64,000 nucleotides of DNA. Origin: Eunapius fragilis (taxonomy: Eukaryota; Porifera; Demospongiae; Spongillida; Spongillidae). The notes under the pieces were generated by a model, which ran no database searches, was not told where the DNA came from, and worked only from the letters and a program-made list of their open reading frames with translations. This document shows, piece after piece, positions 22,005-32,127 of this stretch (position 1 is the stretch's first letter; each line of letters starts with the position of its first letter). The position numbers and the translations under genes are program-made. The DNA is taken from positions 1,351,501 to 1,415,500 of the forward strand of contig OY811971.1 of the NCBI GenBank assembly GCA_963681505.1. The letters are read 5' to 3'.

Positions 22005-25000
22005 ATGTTGCGGGTTACAGGGATGGATTACCACACAAAACAACTGCCGCTGCACTGCAGAGTTTGTGGAAAGAGGCTAATGAAGAGTGGGCAAAAGAAG
22101 TGCACTTATGAGTGCAAAGGATTCACAGATGACCTGTTAACAGCTTTTGCAGTCAACACCTCCACTGACAATGCTCACATCCATCCAGAACGCTTTTGTG
22201 AGTGCTGTCACCTGTCAATGAAGAGAATCATCTGTGCCAGGGCAGAAAAAGTGCACCATAAGTGTACACTGACACCATTTGAATGGGAGGAACATAGAAA
22301 TGAAGGGTGTAAGGTACATATATCTATACATCCCTGCTAGAGTTTACACATGTAACATCATATGCAATACACAGGTGTGTGAGCACTTCAAAGTTGTTGC
22401 AAAATGAGGTAACTCCAAAAAGCTCACTGTTGGCAGAGGACGTCAACCTAGCCTCACACCAAACATGGTAGCTGCACACCTTTGGAAAATTGCCCCTCCT
22501 CCAGTCTTCTCACGGGAACCGTACCCACCATTGTCAGGCCAGAACAACACGACTGTCCTCGATGAGTTGAAATGTGTGGTATGTGCAAACGTGCTTTCAC
22601 AGCCCCTTGAGCTACCATGTGGAAAGCTGGCCTGCACCAGTTGCATTGTACAGCGAGTGACAGCCTCAGCCACAGTGTGCCCTTGCTGCTTGCTGGGTGG
22701 TGGCTTGGTCCCCACTGAGATCAGACCAGCATCCAACCTTATACAACTGCTGCTAAAAGATGTTCTGGTTCAGTGTGTAGTGTGCCATAGGGATATAAAG
22801 GCTGGGTACTATGAAGAACATGAGTGCACACAATCCCTTAGGAAAGAGAAGCAGCGGGATTGTTGAAGAGGGCCATCTCCACCAGCCCTGATCAAGCCAC
22901 AGTACAGCTGGCTACAGGAGGGACGGTTAGGCGTATTCAGTGCCACTTAAATTGTTATGTTATGTTTGACCACCATACCTTGTAGCCAATGATTTCATGA
23001 AGTTAACAAAAGCCCGGCATCCAACTACAGCTGCTTGTTCCAGGACTGTCAAAACACGGTGTTCAGAGATGCACACAGCTAGGAGTGTTATCAGTGGAGG
23101 GGAACCATCCGCCCTGCTTGAGAGTGAGGTGCTCACATTGAATGATGAAGAGAAGAAGTCATTACTGGAGAAGGCAGGGATAACAAATGTCTCAATTGGC
23201 CCAGCTGAAGTATTGGCCATTAAAACTGGCCTTACTATTCCCTGGAATAGACTGAGGCTTCTAAGACGGTAAAGAACTTTATACATATCATAAAAATTAA
23301 CCTATTGTTTGTTCAGGTGGCTCAAAGCATCAGGAGTATCTTTAGCTGGGGAGGAGAGGATGCTCAACATCTGCAGACGAATTGTGGGCGACAACTTGAA
23401 AGGAGAGATGGCTCTGTTTTCATTTCCATCCACTTCTGGTGGTGAGGAGCTTAGGGGAGCAGCTTTGGTTTACATACCAGATCTGGTTCTAAAGGTTGTT
23501 GAACTTTTGGAAGAGAATCAAAGGTTAGGTGCTTAAGACACACACCGATATACAATTAATTTGTTTTGAAACCTAATGCAGGAGTGGACGGCTTACCTGG
23601 CATGATGGGGTCATCCCCGCCAGTGAGATATGGCTAAAAATTGGAGGGGACAAAGGAGGCGGATTCTTCAAAATGAACTTTCAAATAGTGAATGTTGTAG
23701 CGCCTAATTCAGTCCACAACACCTGCGTGTTTTGCTGCTTCGAAGCGGGAGACACTGTCACCAACCTCCATATAGCCCTTGACCGCTACAAAGATCAAGT
23801 AGCACATCTGCAAGGGATGGAATGGAGGTATGAACAGTTATCTAACATGACAGTATAAAGAATAAAATGAGCATTACACAAACAGGCAATACACATTGAA
23901 ATTGTTCATGTGTGGGGACTATGAGTTCATTACTAGAATGTATGGGCAATCTGGAGCAAGTGGTATGTGAGAAACTGGGGCCAAAAAAATGCATACCAAT
24001 ATTTCACCTTTGTAATAGGATGCTACCCACGCTTTTATTGCTTGGTCTTCCATGAGAACATGGTAAAACCTCTCTCAGCCAGAGGACATGCATCACCAAG
24101 AACATATGAATCCATATGCACTGACCATCAGCGCTACATTGCATCACGAGTGAGCAGGAAACAAGTACAGCACTTTTACAACTGCATCACGGAACCTATA
24201 TTTAACATCCCTATTGAACAGGTAAACATGCATTTCGTATTGTTTTTTTGCATAACTACACATACATGCATACACACACATACTTGTGCACATACACACC
24301 CACAAAACACACGTGCACAAGGTTTGCCCCCCAAGGCTACACATCACTTTGGGCATCTTTACAGAGCTTTATGGCTTGCTTGAAGATGAGTGTCATGCCC
24401 TTGACCTTGAACTAGCCCTGCTTTCAAGTGAGCAAGCCCACTCCAGCTTTGACACATATAGCCAAGAGCTGCAAATGCTTCGCTTATTGCAATCGGAGCT
24501 AAAGCAAGCCGAGGAGGCATATGCTGTATTGCAGCAAATGACAACATATGTATCCCTGGTGATTGGGGAGAAAGACCCAGTCACCGCTGATTTTTTTGTG
24601 CAATGTGAAGAAAAAAAGAAACATCTTGGAAAACTAGTAAGCCATATGCACTAAACATACAAAATGTGTAATACAGGCCATGATTTTGCTAGGAAGCAGA
24701 GGTAGCTAAATCTAAAGCTATTGTGGAAAAGGGGTTCTCTAAAAATAAAGGCCCCTTTGTTAAGGCATTGGATGATGCATTACAGTCAGTTGGAGTGCAC
24801 CGTCAACAGTACTTTGGTGGTGCTTTTGTTGGAAATCATGTACATAAGGCTCTAAAGGTACCACAAGTGTAATATATACAAACACATGAATGAGACATCT
24901 CCTACACTTTTTCAGGAATGCAACATTCAGAAGTTGTGCGGGTCTCTATGTGAAACAGCCAAGAATAAATTGCCTCATCGATCTACACAGGCAGAACATC

Positions 25001-25463
25001 GTACTGAGATCCTGGTTAAAGTATTCGCAATGTTTGCAAGATGCCATAACATCTACGACCACAATTTCATTGATGAGACACAAGCTCATGCCTTAGGTTG
25101 GTAATGGACCTTCAGGTGTTTATGTGAACTAAGCCAACAATATTGTTTTTTACAGAGAAGGCTGTGGGAGAGTTCATGACGTTCTTCCGTGAATCCTTCC
25201 CCCAGGCAACAGTCCCCATAAAAATGCATGTATTGGAAGACCATGCTGTTCCATGGGCAAAGTCTTTCCATGTTGGATTTGGTCTACTTGGCGAACAAGG
25301 GGCTGAGTCCATTCATGCTAAGTTCACACGACTTAGCCTATCATACACTGCAATTACTGATAAAGTGCAGCATCTCCTATGTATAGTGAAGGAACACCTA
25401 ATAAGTATTTCCCCACAAGTTGTAGCTACTATCCCTCCTCCACAAAAAAGAATAAAATCATAA
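22005..25463 (+). pseudogene. N-RAG transposase: RAG1-like zinc/RING N-terminus plus DDE-like body
   Basis: Eleven exons join in phase: 22005-22313, 22375 to about 22940, 22986-23268, 23317-23523, 23582-23827, 23886-23962, 24019-24221, 24322-24636, 24693-24857, 24916-25096 and 25156-25463. Exons 1-2 follow RAG1 order: HCRVCGK, IHPERFCECC, a W-x-x-H-x-x-x-C-x-x-C pair, then a RING (CVVCANVLSQPLELPCGK, LACTSC, CPCC) and a second C-x-x-C/H finger. Later exons hold LTWHDGVIPASEIWLKIGGD, GDYEFITRMYGQSGASG and GEQGAESIHAKF. The D, D and E of these blocks are the likely catalytic triad (inference). Lesions are TGA at 22405-22407, a frameshift near 22855, and Lys where the RING usually has His. AATAAA overlaps the stop (25451). 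The ATG at 22023 is an alternative start. Confidence 0.85.
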
Positions 25464-25475
25464 TACTTTGTGTAC

Positions 25476-25619
25476 TTACATCTTCAACCAGCAATCCACT
25501 GCACCTTCGTCTTCAATCTCCTGAGCTATAGTACACATCAGAAAAGCTTCAAGTTTTATCATTTCCCGCACTCGCTCATATGCATGTGAGATCCTCTTGC
25601 CTGCTGAAGCGAAAAGCAT
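25476..25619 (-). CDS. Possible terminal exon of an opposite-strand gene
   Basis: A 47-codon frame on the minus strand contains GKRISHAYERVREMIKLEAF and EIEDEGAVDCWLKM. It sits tail to tail with the N-RAG gene, inside the terminal repeats. A splice acceptor (CTTCAGCAG) lies just inside the frame, so it may be a last exon whose upstream part was lost. The composition is protein-like, but I do not recognise the family. Confidence 0.3.
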   Translation of the reverse strand: MLFASAGKRISHAYERVREMIKLEAFLMCTIAQEIEDEGAVDCWLKM

Positions 25620-26092
25620 AACATCACTTCGCACTTCATAACCAAATAACCAACAAAATGGCTACTTTTAGACCGTTTGAAAACTGCTTCAGAAAATCCG
25701 AGACCGCATGCGTGGAATAAAAAGAAGCAAAATTAGACAAGACGTACACGGAAAACGTTGTTTTATAGCCCATGGAACTTTGTGAGAGTGGCTATACCCA
25801 TTAGAACTCACGGGGTCCATGCGCGCTGAAATAAGTCCCTCACTTCCATTCACTAAACTGAAACGTTTTTGTAAGGTAAGGCCACGTGATTTATATGATC
25901 ACAGGAAGGTCAGAGGTGTTTCTTTAGCATAGTATGGCTTATAGGTGTTTATTGTACTCAGTGTGCTTAGTGTATAGCGCATTCCAAAGGACATCGGTTG
26001 TCAGGTTCGTTGCTATGGGACAGCATACCATTTCAAAATTTTTGGGCGGAGGACCTAGTTTCCACGCGTTCAATGGGAGTAGACAGCCGTGT

Positions 26093-26223
26093 GGGATAAA
26101 CTCACAAAAGTTACCCTAAATCTAGTACAACTCTGCACTACAGTTATCTGATCTATGAATGTAATTTTGTGGTAGTTGTGCAGAGTTATACTGGATTTAA
26201 GGTAACTTTTGTGAGTTTATCCC
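26093..26223. repeat. Palindrome abutting the N-RAG right end
   Basis: A 131-base fold-back with arms of about 46 bases and a few mismatches, outer ends GGGATAAACTCACAAAAG. Its last three bases are shared with the inner end of the right terminal repeat. It may be a small nested element or part of the N-RAG subterminal region. Confidence 0.6.
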
Positions 26224-26276
26224 AAGTTTCTCCAGCCCAGATAACTTAGGATAACCATACTTTTCTTGCAGTGTAT

Positions 26277-27984
26277 CAGGCACGCACACGCAAACAAAGA
26301 TATAAATCATCATATCATCGTATACGGCAAGCAGCCCCCCCCCCCCCGCCCCTCGCACTGATCGTATCGGGCCTGAAGCGGACAGCACCCCCTCCCCCCT
26401 CCACACACCCCGCTTTTCGTATTGCGGGTCTAAACTCCCGCTTTAGGAAAAATCCTGTATCCGCCCCTGGTTTCTCGCATACATTCATTGTCAATGTGCC
26501 GCCCCTCCTGTAAAACCGCCTCCCCGTCCTCAAACCAAAATCCTGGATCCGGGCTGACAATGGAATTGCCTCTCTTAAAGAACTACAAATACATGGATGT
26601 AAGGCTCCATATATTCTTTCATATATTCTTTTACGCCTATTTTGTTCTGTATACACGGCCATGTCAGCCAGCCCGACCACCGCAACGGCATATCGATACT
26701 GATTTCTAGCCTTATGATTTCTGGGCACGAGCGTCATCGGTCGTTGCGCTGCATGTCAATGAACCAATTGCGCGTAAGCGATGGAACGTTGATTAAACAT
26801 TTGATTGAATGTGACGTCACGTCCGGACTGCTATCTTAAAGTTGTCAGCCCAAGGAACGGTAACGTTTAGTCATGAGATTTAGCCTTAGCTTCACCAACA
26901 CCATAAACAGTTGATTTTCTGGATCTCGTTTTCGTTTTTCAATTCCGTACATGAGCGCCTTCCCTAGACTCTCAGTACTGCCAGAGATAATATACAGAGG
27001 GATTGGAAACGAGCCTAATCAACGCGGACAATGCTGCATGTAATGTATGTGGGTTTGAATCTCCCCCTGTGTACTTTTTTTTTTCATGCATAATTTTTTT
27101 CTCAATACATCACTACTGTAGTTCTCGTCTCAGAGCCTTTGCCTTTTGGGTGGCTTTTGGGTGGCTTTCTAGACAACAAGAGGGGAACCACCAACAATGG
27201 CCCACATAGTAGGGAGAGATAGGTATTGAAGTTTTAGAAGCCCAAAAAAAAATATGAACCCAACTCTAACTAGATAATCATCGTGTTTGATCCTGAAGTT
27301 AATCTTTGTAGGTGCATAATCGTTTTTTGAGTTTCTAGATATATATTCTATTCTATTATCTATGGGAGCATTAACTAATGATTCAGTCTGAAGGAAGCTA
27401 GATTGAACCCATCGGTGGGTAATGTGCCAGACTGTGAGGCATCGTTGGGCAACTGATGCACTTGATAGTCGCTCACTAGTTGTTATCCGAAATCAGCTAC
27501 AGAAAGTGGAGGTTGTTTAAAGATGGATGTTGTAACAGAATTACTACATGCTTGATGGTGTCGATGTTACTGACGTTGACGATAGGGAATGTATAGTCGA
27601 ATTAGCTGCTTATTGGCCTCTCGGTTTTTTTCCGGGTTTTTTCCCCCTCTTTTGGGGGGGGGGGGGGGTGTTATTCGCTTCGCTATTTGGAAAATGTCTC
27701 ATGGCACAAACGCGATGGTGAGGCTTTCTATCCCCTGACTGTAGGTTAAACACGGTAAGCTAGCCAGATACTGAGCCACCTTTCTAGGTTAGTAGGGATC
27801 TATGAAAGGAGGCATTTTGGATCGCCGGACTTGCTGTTGTCACACACTCGGCACCATGTGCCAGGCATTGCACCTGTTTATTCTGTAAGGGGTTTCCCAA
27901 GGATGGCGGTACTATTACACGTTGAGCTCCGTTCAAACAGTAGCAGTCCGGATGTAATTAACACCACAACTAGTCCATGTTCTA
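26277..27984. other. Unassigned DNA with C-tract element ends
   Basis: A C run at 26334-26347, followed by AAAAATCCTGTATCCGCCCCTG (about 26449-26470), is a terminus of the same kind as the 7659-7823 MITE. A second such end, AAATCCTGGATCCGG, lies near 26538. The rest, including a G run near 27656, shows no gene. Confidence 0.4.
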
Positions 27985-28400
27985 CACGTGTACCTTATAA
28001 ACCAGTTACATCAAAGCCTTCATGTACATGTAGGTGTGTACACACTAAGATACACATATGCACAACGCACACACAATGCACTCACTCACAAGCACACACA
28101 CACACACATAGTGATACAACGCAATGTTTCATAGAGAAAAAACCTCAATTGGAAATAAAGTTCAGCTGAAATCAGAGGGCGATAAGTAAACTTGTTCCTA
28201 GAGTGTTGCGCCACTTATCCCTGTAATAAGGGCTGAAATAGAGTAAAGACCGTACATGTATATGTAACAGGTTGGCTAACGTTCGTTTTACACAATGAAG
28301 CTTTATTTGAATTGATATATAAGACACAGCTGTTGTGTTTGGAAGATTATTCCAAAATTTCCAAGGGGCAATAACATGGCAAGGGGGGAATACAGCCCTT
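27985..28400. repeat. Direct repeat, first copy
   Basis: This block (from ACCTTATAAACCAGTTACAT to GGGGCAATAACATGGCAAG) recurs at 29211-29540 with visible but moderate divergence and the loss of a CA-rich stretch. No coding content is recognised. Confidence 0.75.
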
Positions 28401-29155
28401 ACATATGCACACACCTATATACAACTAGGTCACATGTGTTCTCTGTGAAGGCTCCAACTTTTGAGATTACTTAGGTAGACAGTAAAGGGGCCAGACAATT
28501 TGATACTTCACCATCTGCAAGACAGTGTGTTGAATGCCACACCCAAAGAGCCATCAAAATACCCCAAATCTTCCACCCAATTGGCCAATGCACCTTTCAG
28601 GTGACCCCTTATCCCCCTGGGCCCCTCCCCCTGATTGGCCATAAGTACATCAGCCAGCACAGGTGGTAACAGTTTATCAAATTTGACATGACTGATCATT
28701 GAGAGGAGGTGATCAGTGGCGGATCCGGGGGGGGGGGGGGGAGGGGCACCGGGGGCACGTGCCCCCCCCCCCCTTCGTTCGTCTAATTATATATTCATAG
28801 TTGCGCAATATAGCTTTTTAAATTGCATTTTGAACGTACAGTAACAAAAAGGGTCCCCGCTTCGCCCCTTTCGGTGAACACGCCCATTTCTCACTTCATT
28901 ATCACTTTAATAATTGGTGCTCCCCCCCCATTTCAAAATTCCTGGATGAGCTAGTAGGAGTTGGGCAGGAGGTTCAGAGTTAACACCTCAAGGTGGCTGG
29001 AACAGGTCATGGTGGTGATGAGCACCTGTGGCTAGATGAAGAGGATGATGACCAGCTGGACCTGGAGTCATCACCCATGTCACCTCTCCCCCAATAGAAA
29101 TGTGTAAATCTAAGGGAGTGTTGTGTTAACAGTTTATGCAGTCCAGACAGCCCAC
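28401..29155. other. No gene; G-tract element end
   Basis: CAGTGGCGGATCCGG at about 28712, before a G run, is a hAT-like terminus. A partner reading AAATTCCTGGAT at about 28935 is imperfect. No gene is seen. Confidence 0.35.
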
Positions 29156-29265
29156 AGTGCGTACACACCTACATGTACATGAAGGCTTTGATGTAACTGG
29201 TTTATAAGGTACCTTATAAACCAGTTACATCAAAGCCTTCATGTACATGTAGGTGTGTACGCACT
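29156..29265. repeat. Perfect 110-bp palindrome
   Basis: Every base from 29156 to 29265 pairs with its mirror around the centre GGTACC (29208-29213). There is no spacer. The right arm is the start of the direct repeat 29211-29540, so the palindrome arose by an inverted duplication of that repeat's first 55 bases. Confidence 0.9.
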
Positions 29266-29540
29266 AAGATACACACACAACACAGTGTTTCATAGAGTAA
29301 AAAACCTCAAGGGGAAGTTTAGTTTAGAGGGGACAATAAATAAATTTGTGTTGTGCCACTTATCCCTTGTAATAAGGGCTGAAATGGAGTAAAGACCGTA
29401 CATGTATATGTAACAGGTTGGCTAACGTTCATTTTGTAGAATGAAGCTTTATTTGAATTGATAGATAAGACACAGCTGTTGTACATGTGTTAGCATTTTA
29501 AAAGATTATTCCAAAATTGCCAAGGGGCAATAACATGGCA
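29211..29540. repeat. Direct repeat, second copy
   Basis: A diverged second copy of 27985-28400 in the same orientation. Its first half-arm forms the right side of the perfect palindrome. Confidence 0.75.
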
Positions 29541-29575
29541 AGTGGGGGGTGGGGGGGGGGGGGAGGGGAGGCAAA

Positions 29576-29795
29576 TGATCCCGTCTACATGGGAAGAGGG
29601 GAGGGGCCAAAGATGGGTCAGGTCTACATGGGAAGAGGGGAGGGGCCAAAGAGGGGTCACATGTACACAGGTCTACATGGGAAGAGGGGAGGGGCCAAAG
29701 AGGGGTCACACGTACACAGGTCTACATGGGTAGAGGGGAGGGGCCAAAGAGGGGTCACATGTACACAGGTCTACATGAATAGAGGGGAGGGGCCA
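29576..29795. repeat. Minisatellite, unit about 35-55 bp
   Basis: Five units, each containing TCTACATGGGAAGAGGGG then AGGGGCCAAAG. The later units add GGGTCACATGTACACAGG. Open frames across it are repeat artefacts. Confidence 0.85.
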
Positions 29796-30081
29796 AAAGT
29801 CATCTCACTATAGGAGCTATAACTATGAGTCTGCAGGCATTTAGGGATTCTATCATATCCACCCATCCTCAGAGCCATGTAGAGGAGGGAAGAAATCGTT
29901 GCTGTTAGAGAAAGAAGTACACATTTCATGGGTGACAGTGAGACTAGTCACATCACTACGTCCAGTACCAGCTAGCTTCCATGACGCATTCAACTTAGCC
30001 AAGGAGGAACACGGAGAGGCAGATTGGGCGCAGTTCTAGATAGTTACATGTACAGGAAAAGCTTAACCAAAGAGATCTCCT

Positions 30082-30560
30082 TTGAGGCCAAAGCCCTCTT
30101 CAGTCAAGGAGAAGGTGTCACGCTTGGAGACGGGTGTCATTGTACCATCAAAGAGCCCCTGGTCAAGCCCTGTTGTCTTGGTCCGCAAGAAGGATGGATC
30201 TCACCTGTTCTGCGTAGACTATCGGAGCATCAATGCAGTCACCATTCCAGACAGCTGCCCACACCCATGGATTGATGCCCTTTTGGATCAATTGGGTCAC
30301 TCCAAGTCCTTTTCCACCTTAGAGATGCCTGCTGGGTATTGGCTGATGAAGATGCATCCAGGATCTTGAGAAAAAACTGCTTTTGCAACAACTCAAGGAC
30401 TATTTGAGTTGATGGTAATGTCTTATGGCTTGACAGATGTTCCTGCAACGTTCCAAAGGCTCATGCAGATAGTTGTGATGGGTCTTAACCCACAGGACGG
30501 ACATGATTGTGTTTCTGTGAACCAGAAGCTGTCCATGCCATGGCATGGACCATATTTATT
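30082..30560 (+). pseudogene. Ty3/gypsy retrotransposon fragment
   Basis: The translation shows PSKSPWSSPVVLVRKKDGSH then CVDYRSINAVTIPDS and FSTLEMPAGYW, the N-terminal half of Ty3/gypsy reverse transcriptase. After a stop at 30367 the frame continues with TAFATTQGLFELMVMSYGLT then PATFQRLM. It then jumps abruptly to KLSMPWHGPYLLL, a segment usually found after the integrase. A large internal deletion therefore joins the two. No long terminal repeats were recognised. It is a dead fragment. Confidence 0.75.
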
Positions 30561-30759
30561 GCTCTTCAACCATTGGGAGGATAACTTGGGGAAATTGGAG
30601 CCAGAGGCAAGCAGTGTACATGAGGAGGTCAACTGTAATAGAGATCAACACAAACCGGTACAGCTTGCGAAAAAGGATCAAGAAACCGCAACGGTTCCAA
30701 ACATGATTCTGATTGGTGGATCTGATCTGCCGCTCGAGGTCGAGCTTCACTAGAGGTGG

Positions 30760-31432
30760 ACCAAATGTCATTAGTTAGGTAATTAGTCTGCTGTTTTGGA
30801 ACTGCGGTGCATTTCTGGTGGGGGTGAAATAGAATTATTTTTTTGGGCATTTTTTAGCATTATTTGGTGAACTAGTGGTATCTGGGGCCAATGGAGTAGC
30901 TTACTGATCATGGTGCATGGATAATGTCCCCCCCTTCCCTTCCCCCCAATAAGCAATGTCTGATCAAAAGAACAGCCAGCTACTAACATCTATCCTTTGC
31001 CATCGATACACCTTATAGAGCAAATGATGCAATAGCCCCTCCCCATTTGGCATCCTTTTATGTACAATAAAGTGGGCATTACCTGGAAATGTAGCTCTAG
31101 ACATACTGGACTTCTGCTTCCATGGTTACCAGAGGCCTGATCAGTTCTATCTGCTCTATCTCCATGAGGAGGTCACATGTCTCAGCACTGTGCAGGAGGC
31201 AGTATGAGGTTATGTCCACCACCAGACCATGTAGGCTGTCCTCAGGATTGGAGAGCCTCACCCTTAATTAGTGCACATCACCTGATATTAGGGTGTATAC
31301 ATTTACATGTATGTGACCACCAACTATGACCCTCACCCCTCATCACAAAGTTGTAACACACCTAGTACCCAAATGGTGCGAATAATTAATCACACACATA
31401 TACACAAGTTACACACACACAAGCACATGCAT

Positions 31433-31487
<55 letters not shown>

Positions 31488-32070
31488 AGTCTAGTGAATT
31501 ATGGTCACCTGTTTTTGAGGTTACATTGGTACTGTGTTACATTAAGGATGCAAGGAAACAATACCATATAAAGAACTCTTTGAGGGGACATCCAATTGGC
31601 ATAGAGATCTGATTGGCTGTCTAATGTCCTGTCAGGGATCTGGGGTGGTCTTGTAATTATAACAGCTGCCTGTAAAACAAGCAATGAGAATCTCATTAAA
31701 CCAATCACCACCATGTGATGTTTAGCTCTGGACAGGTCCAAATATTTGCTAATTAAATCATCAATGACATGTGGGAATCAACACATCATTCCCTGTACAT
31801 ACAGCTAGTGTCATCACATAGAGGACCCTAAGAACAGACCTTGTACACAAGGGTACAGCATTCCATTACATGCCCACGCTATTGGTGAGAGTATACTTTC
31901 ATGCCCTCCACACCTGTGGCACCACTAGCAGCATAACATAAGAGGTGACTCATGGCTGCTGTCTCTAGTACGGCCCTGTATATGTACTGAGCCTAAAATA
32001 TGCATGACAAACAAAACATATTCTCAGTATATATAAAACACTCCCACGTGTCGTTCTCTGGGAAGCAAAT
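30760..32070. other. Non-coding DNA with a CA microsatellite
   Basis: A pure CA run lies at about 31434-31486. I recognise no gene. The end of the stretch is the upstream region of the GTPase gene. Confidence 0.45.
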
Positions 32071-32077
32071 GAGTTTG

Positions 32078-32086
32078 TATATAAAG
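32078..32086 (+). promoter_or_regulatory. TATA box of the GTPase gene
   Basis: TATATAAAG lies 42 bases before the ATG at 32128. With a usual spacing of about 30 bases, transcription would start near 32110 and the 5' leader would be very short. Confidence 0.55.
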
Positions 32087-32127
32087 GATCGGTACAGTTT
32101 ATTTTTTTCCTTCTCCACATCGGATAC

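Larger units (their letters stand above)
21518..26273 (+). mobile_element. N-RAG-type DNA transposon (CACTG termini, TAT duplication)
   Basis: Terminal inverted repeats of 53 bp with two mismatches (21518-21570 and 26221-26273) start CACTGCAAGAAAAGTATGG. TAT flanks both ends (21515-21517 and 26274-26276). CACTG ends with a 3-bp duplication are the pattern of EnSpm/CACTA elements. The 4.76-kb interior carries one long plus-strand gene whose N-terminus resembles RAG1 and whose body is unrelated to the RAG1 core. A transposon with a RAG1 N-terminus has been described from the mollusc Aplysia as N-RAG-TP. This appears to be a sponge member with both ends preserved. A small palindrome (26093-26223) abuts the right repeat. 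Confidence 0.85.

Noticed and set aside
29517-29813. Gly-rich open frame
   Set aside because: It lies across a minisatellite and changes meaning with each unit.
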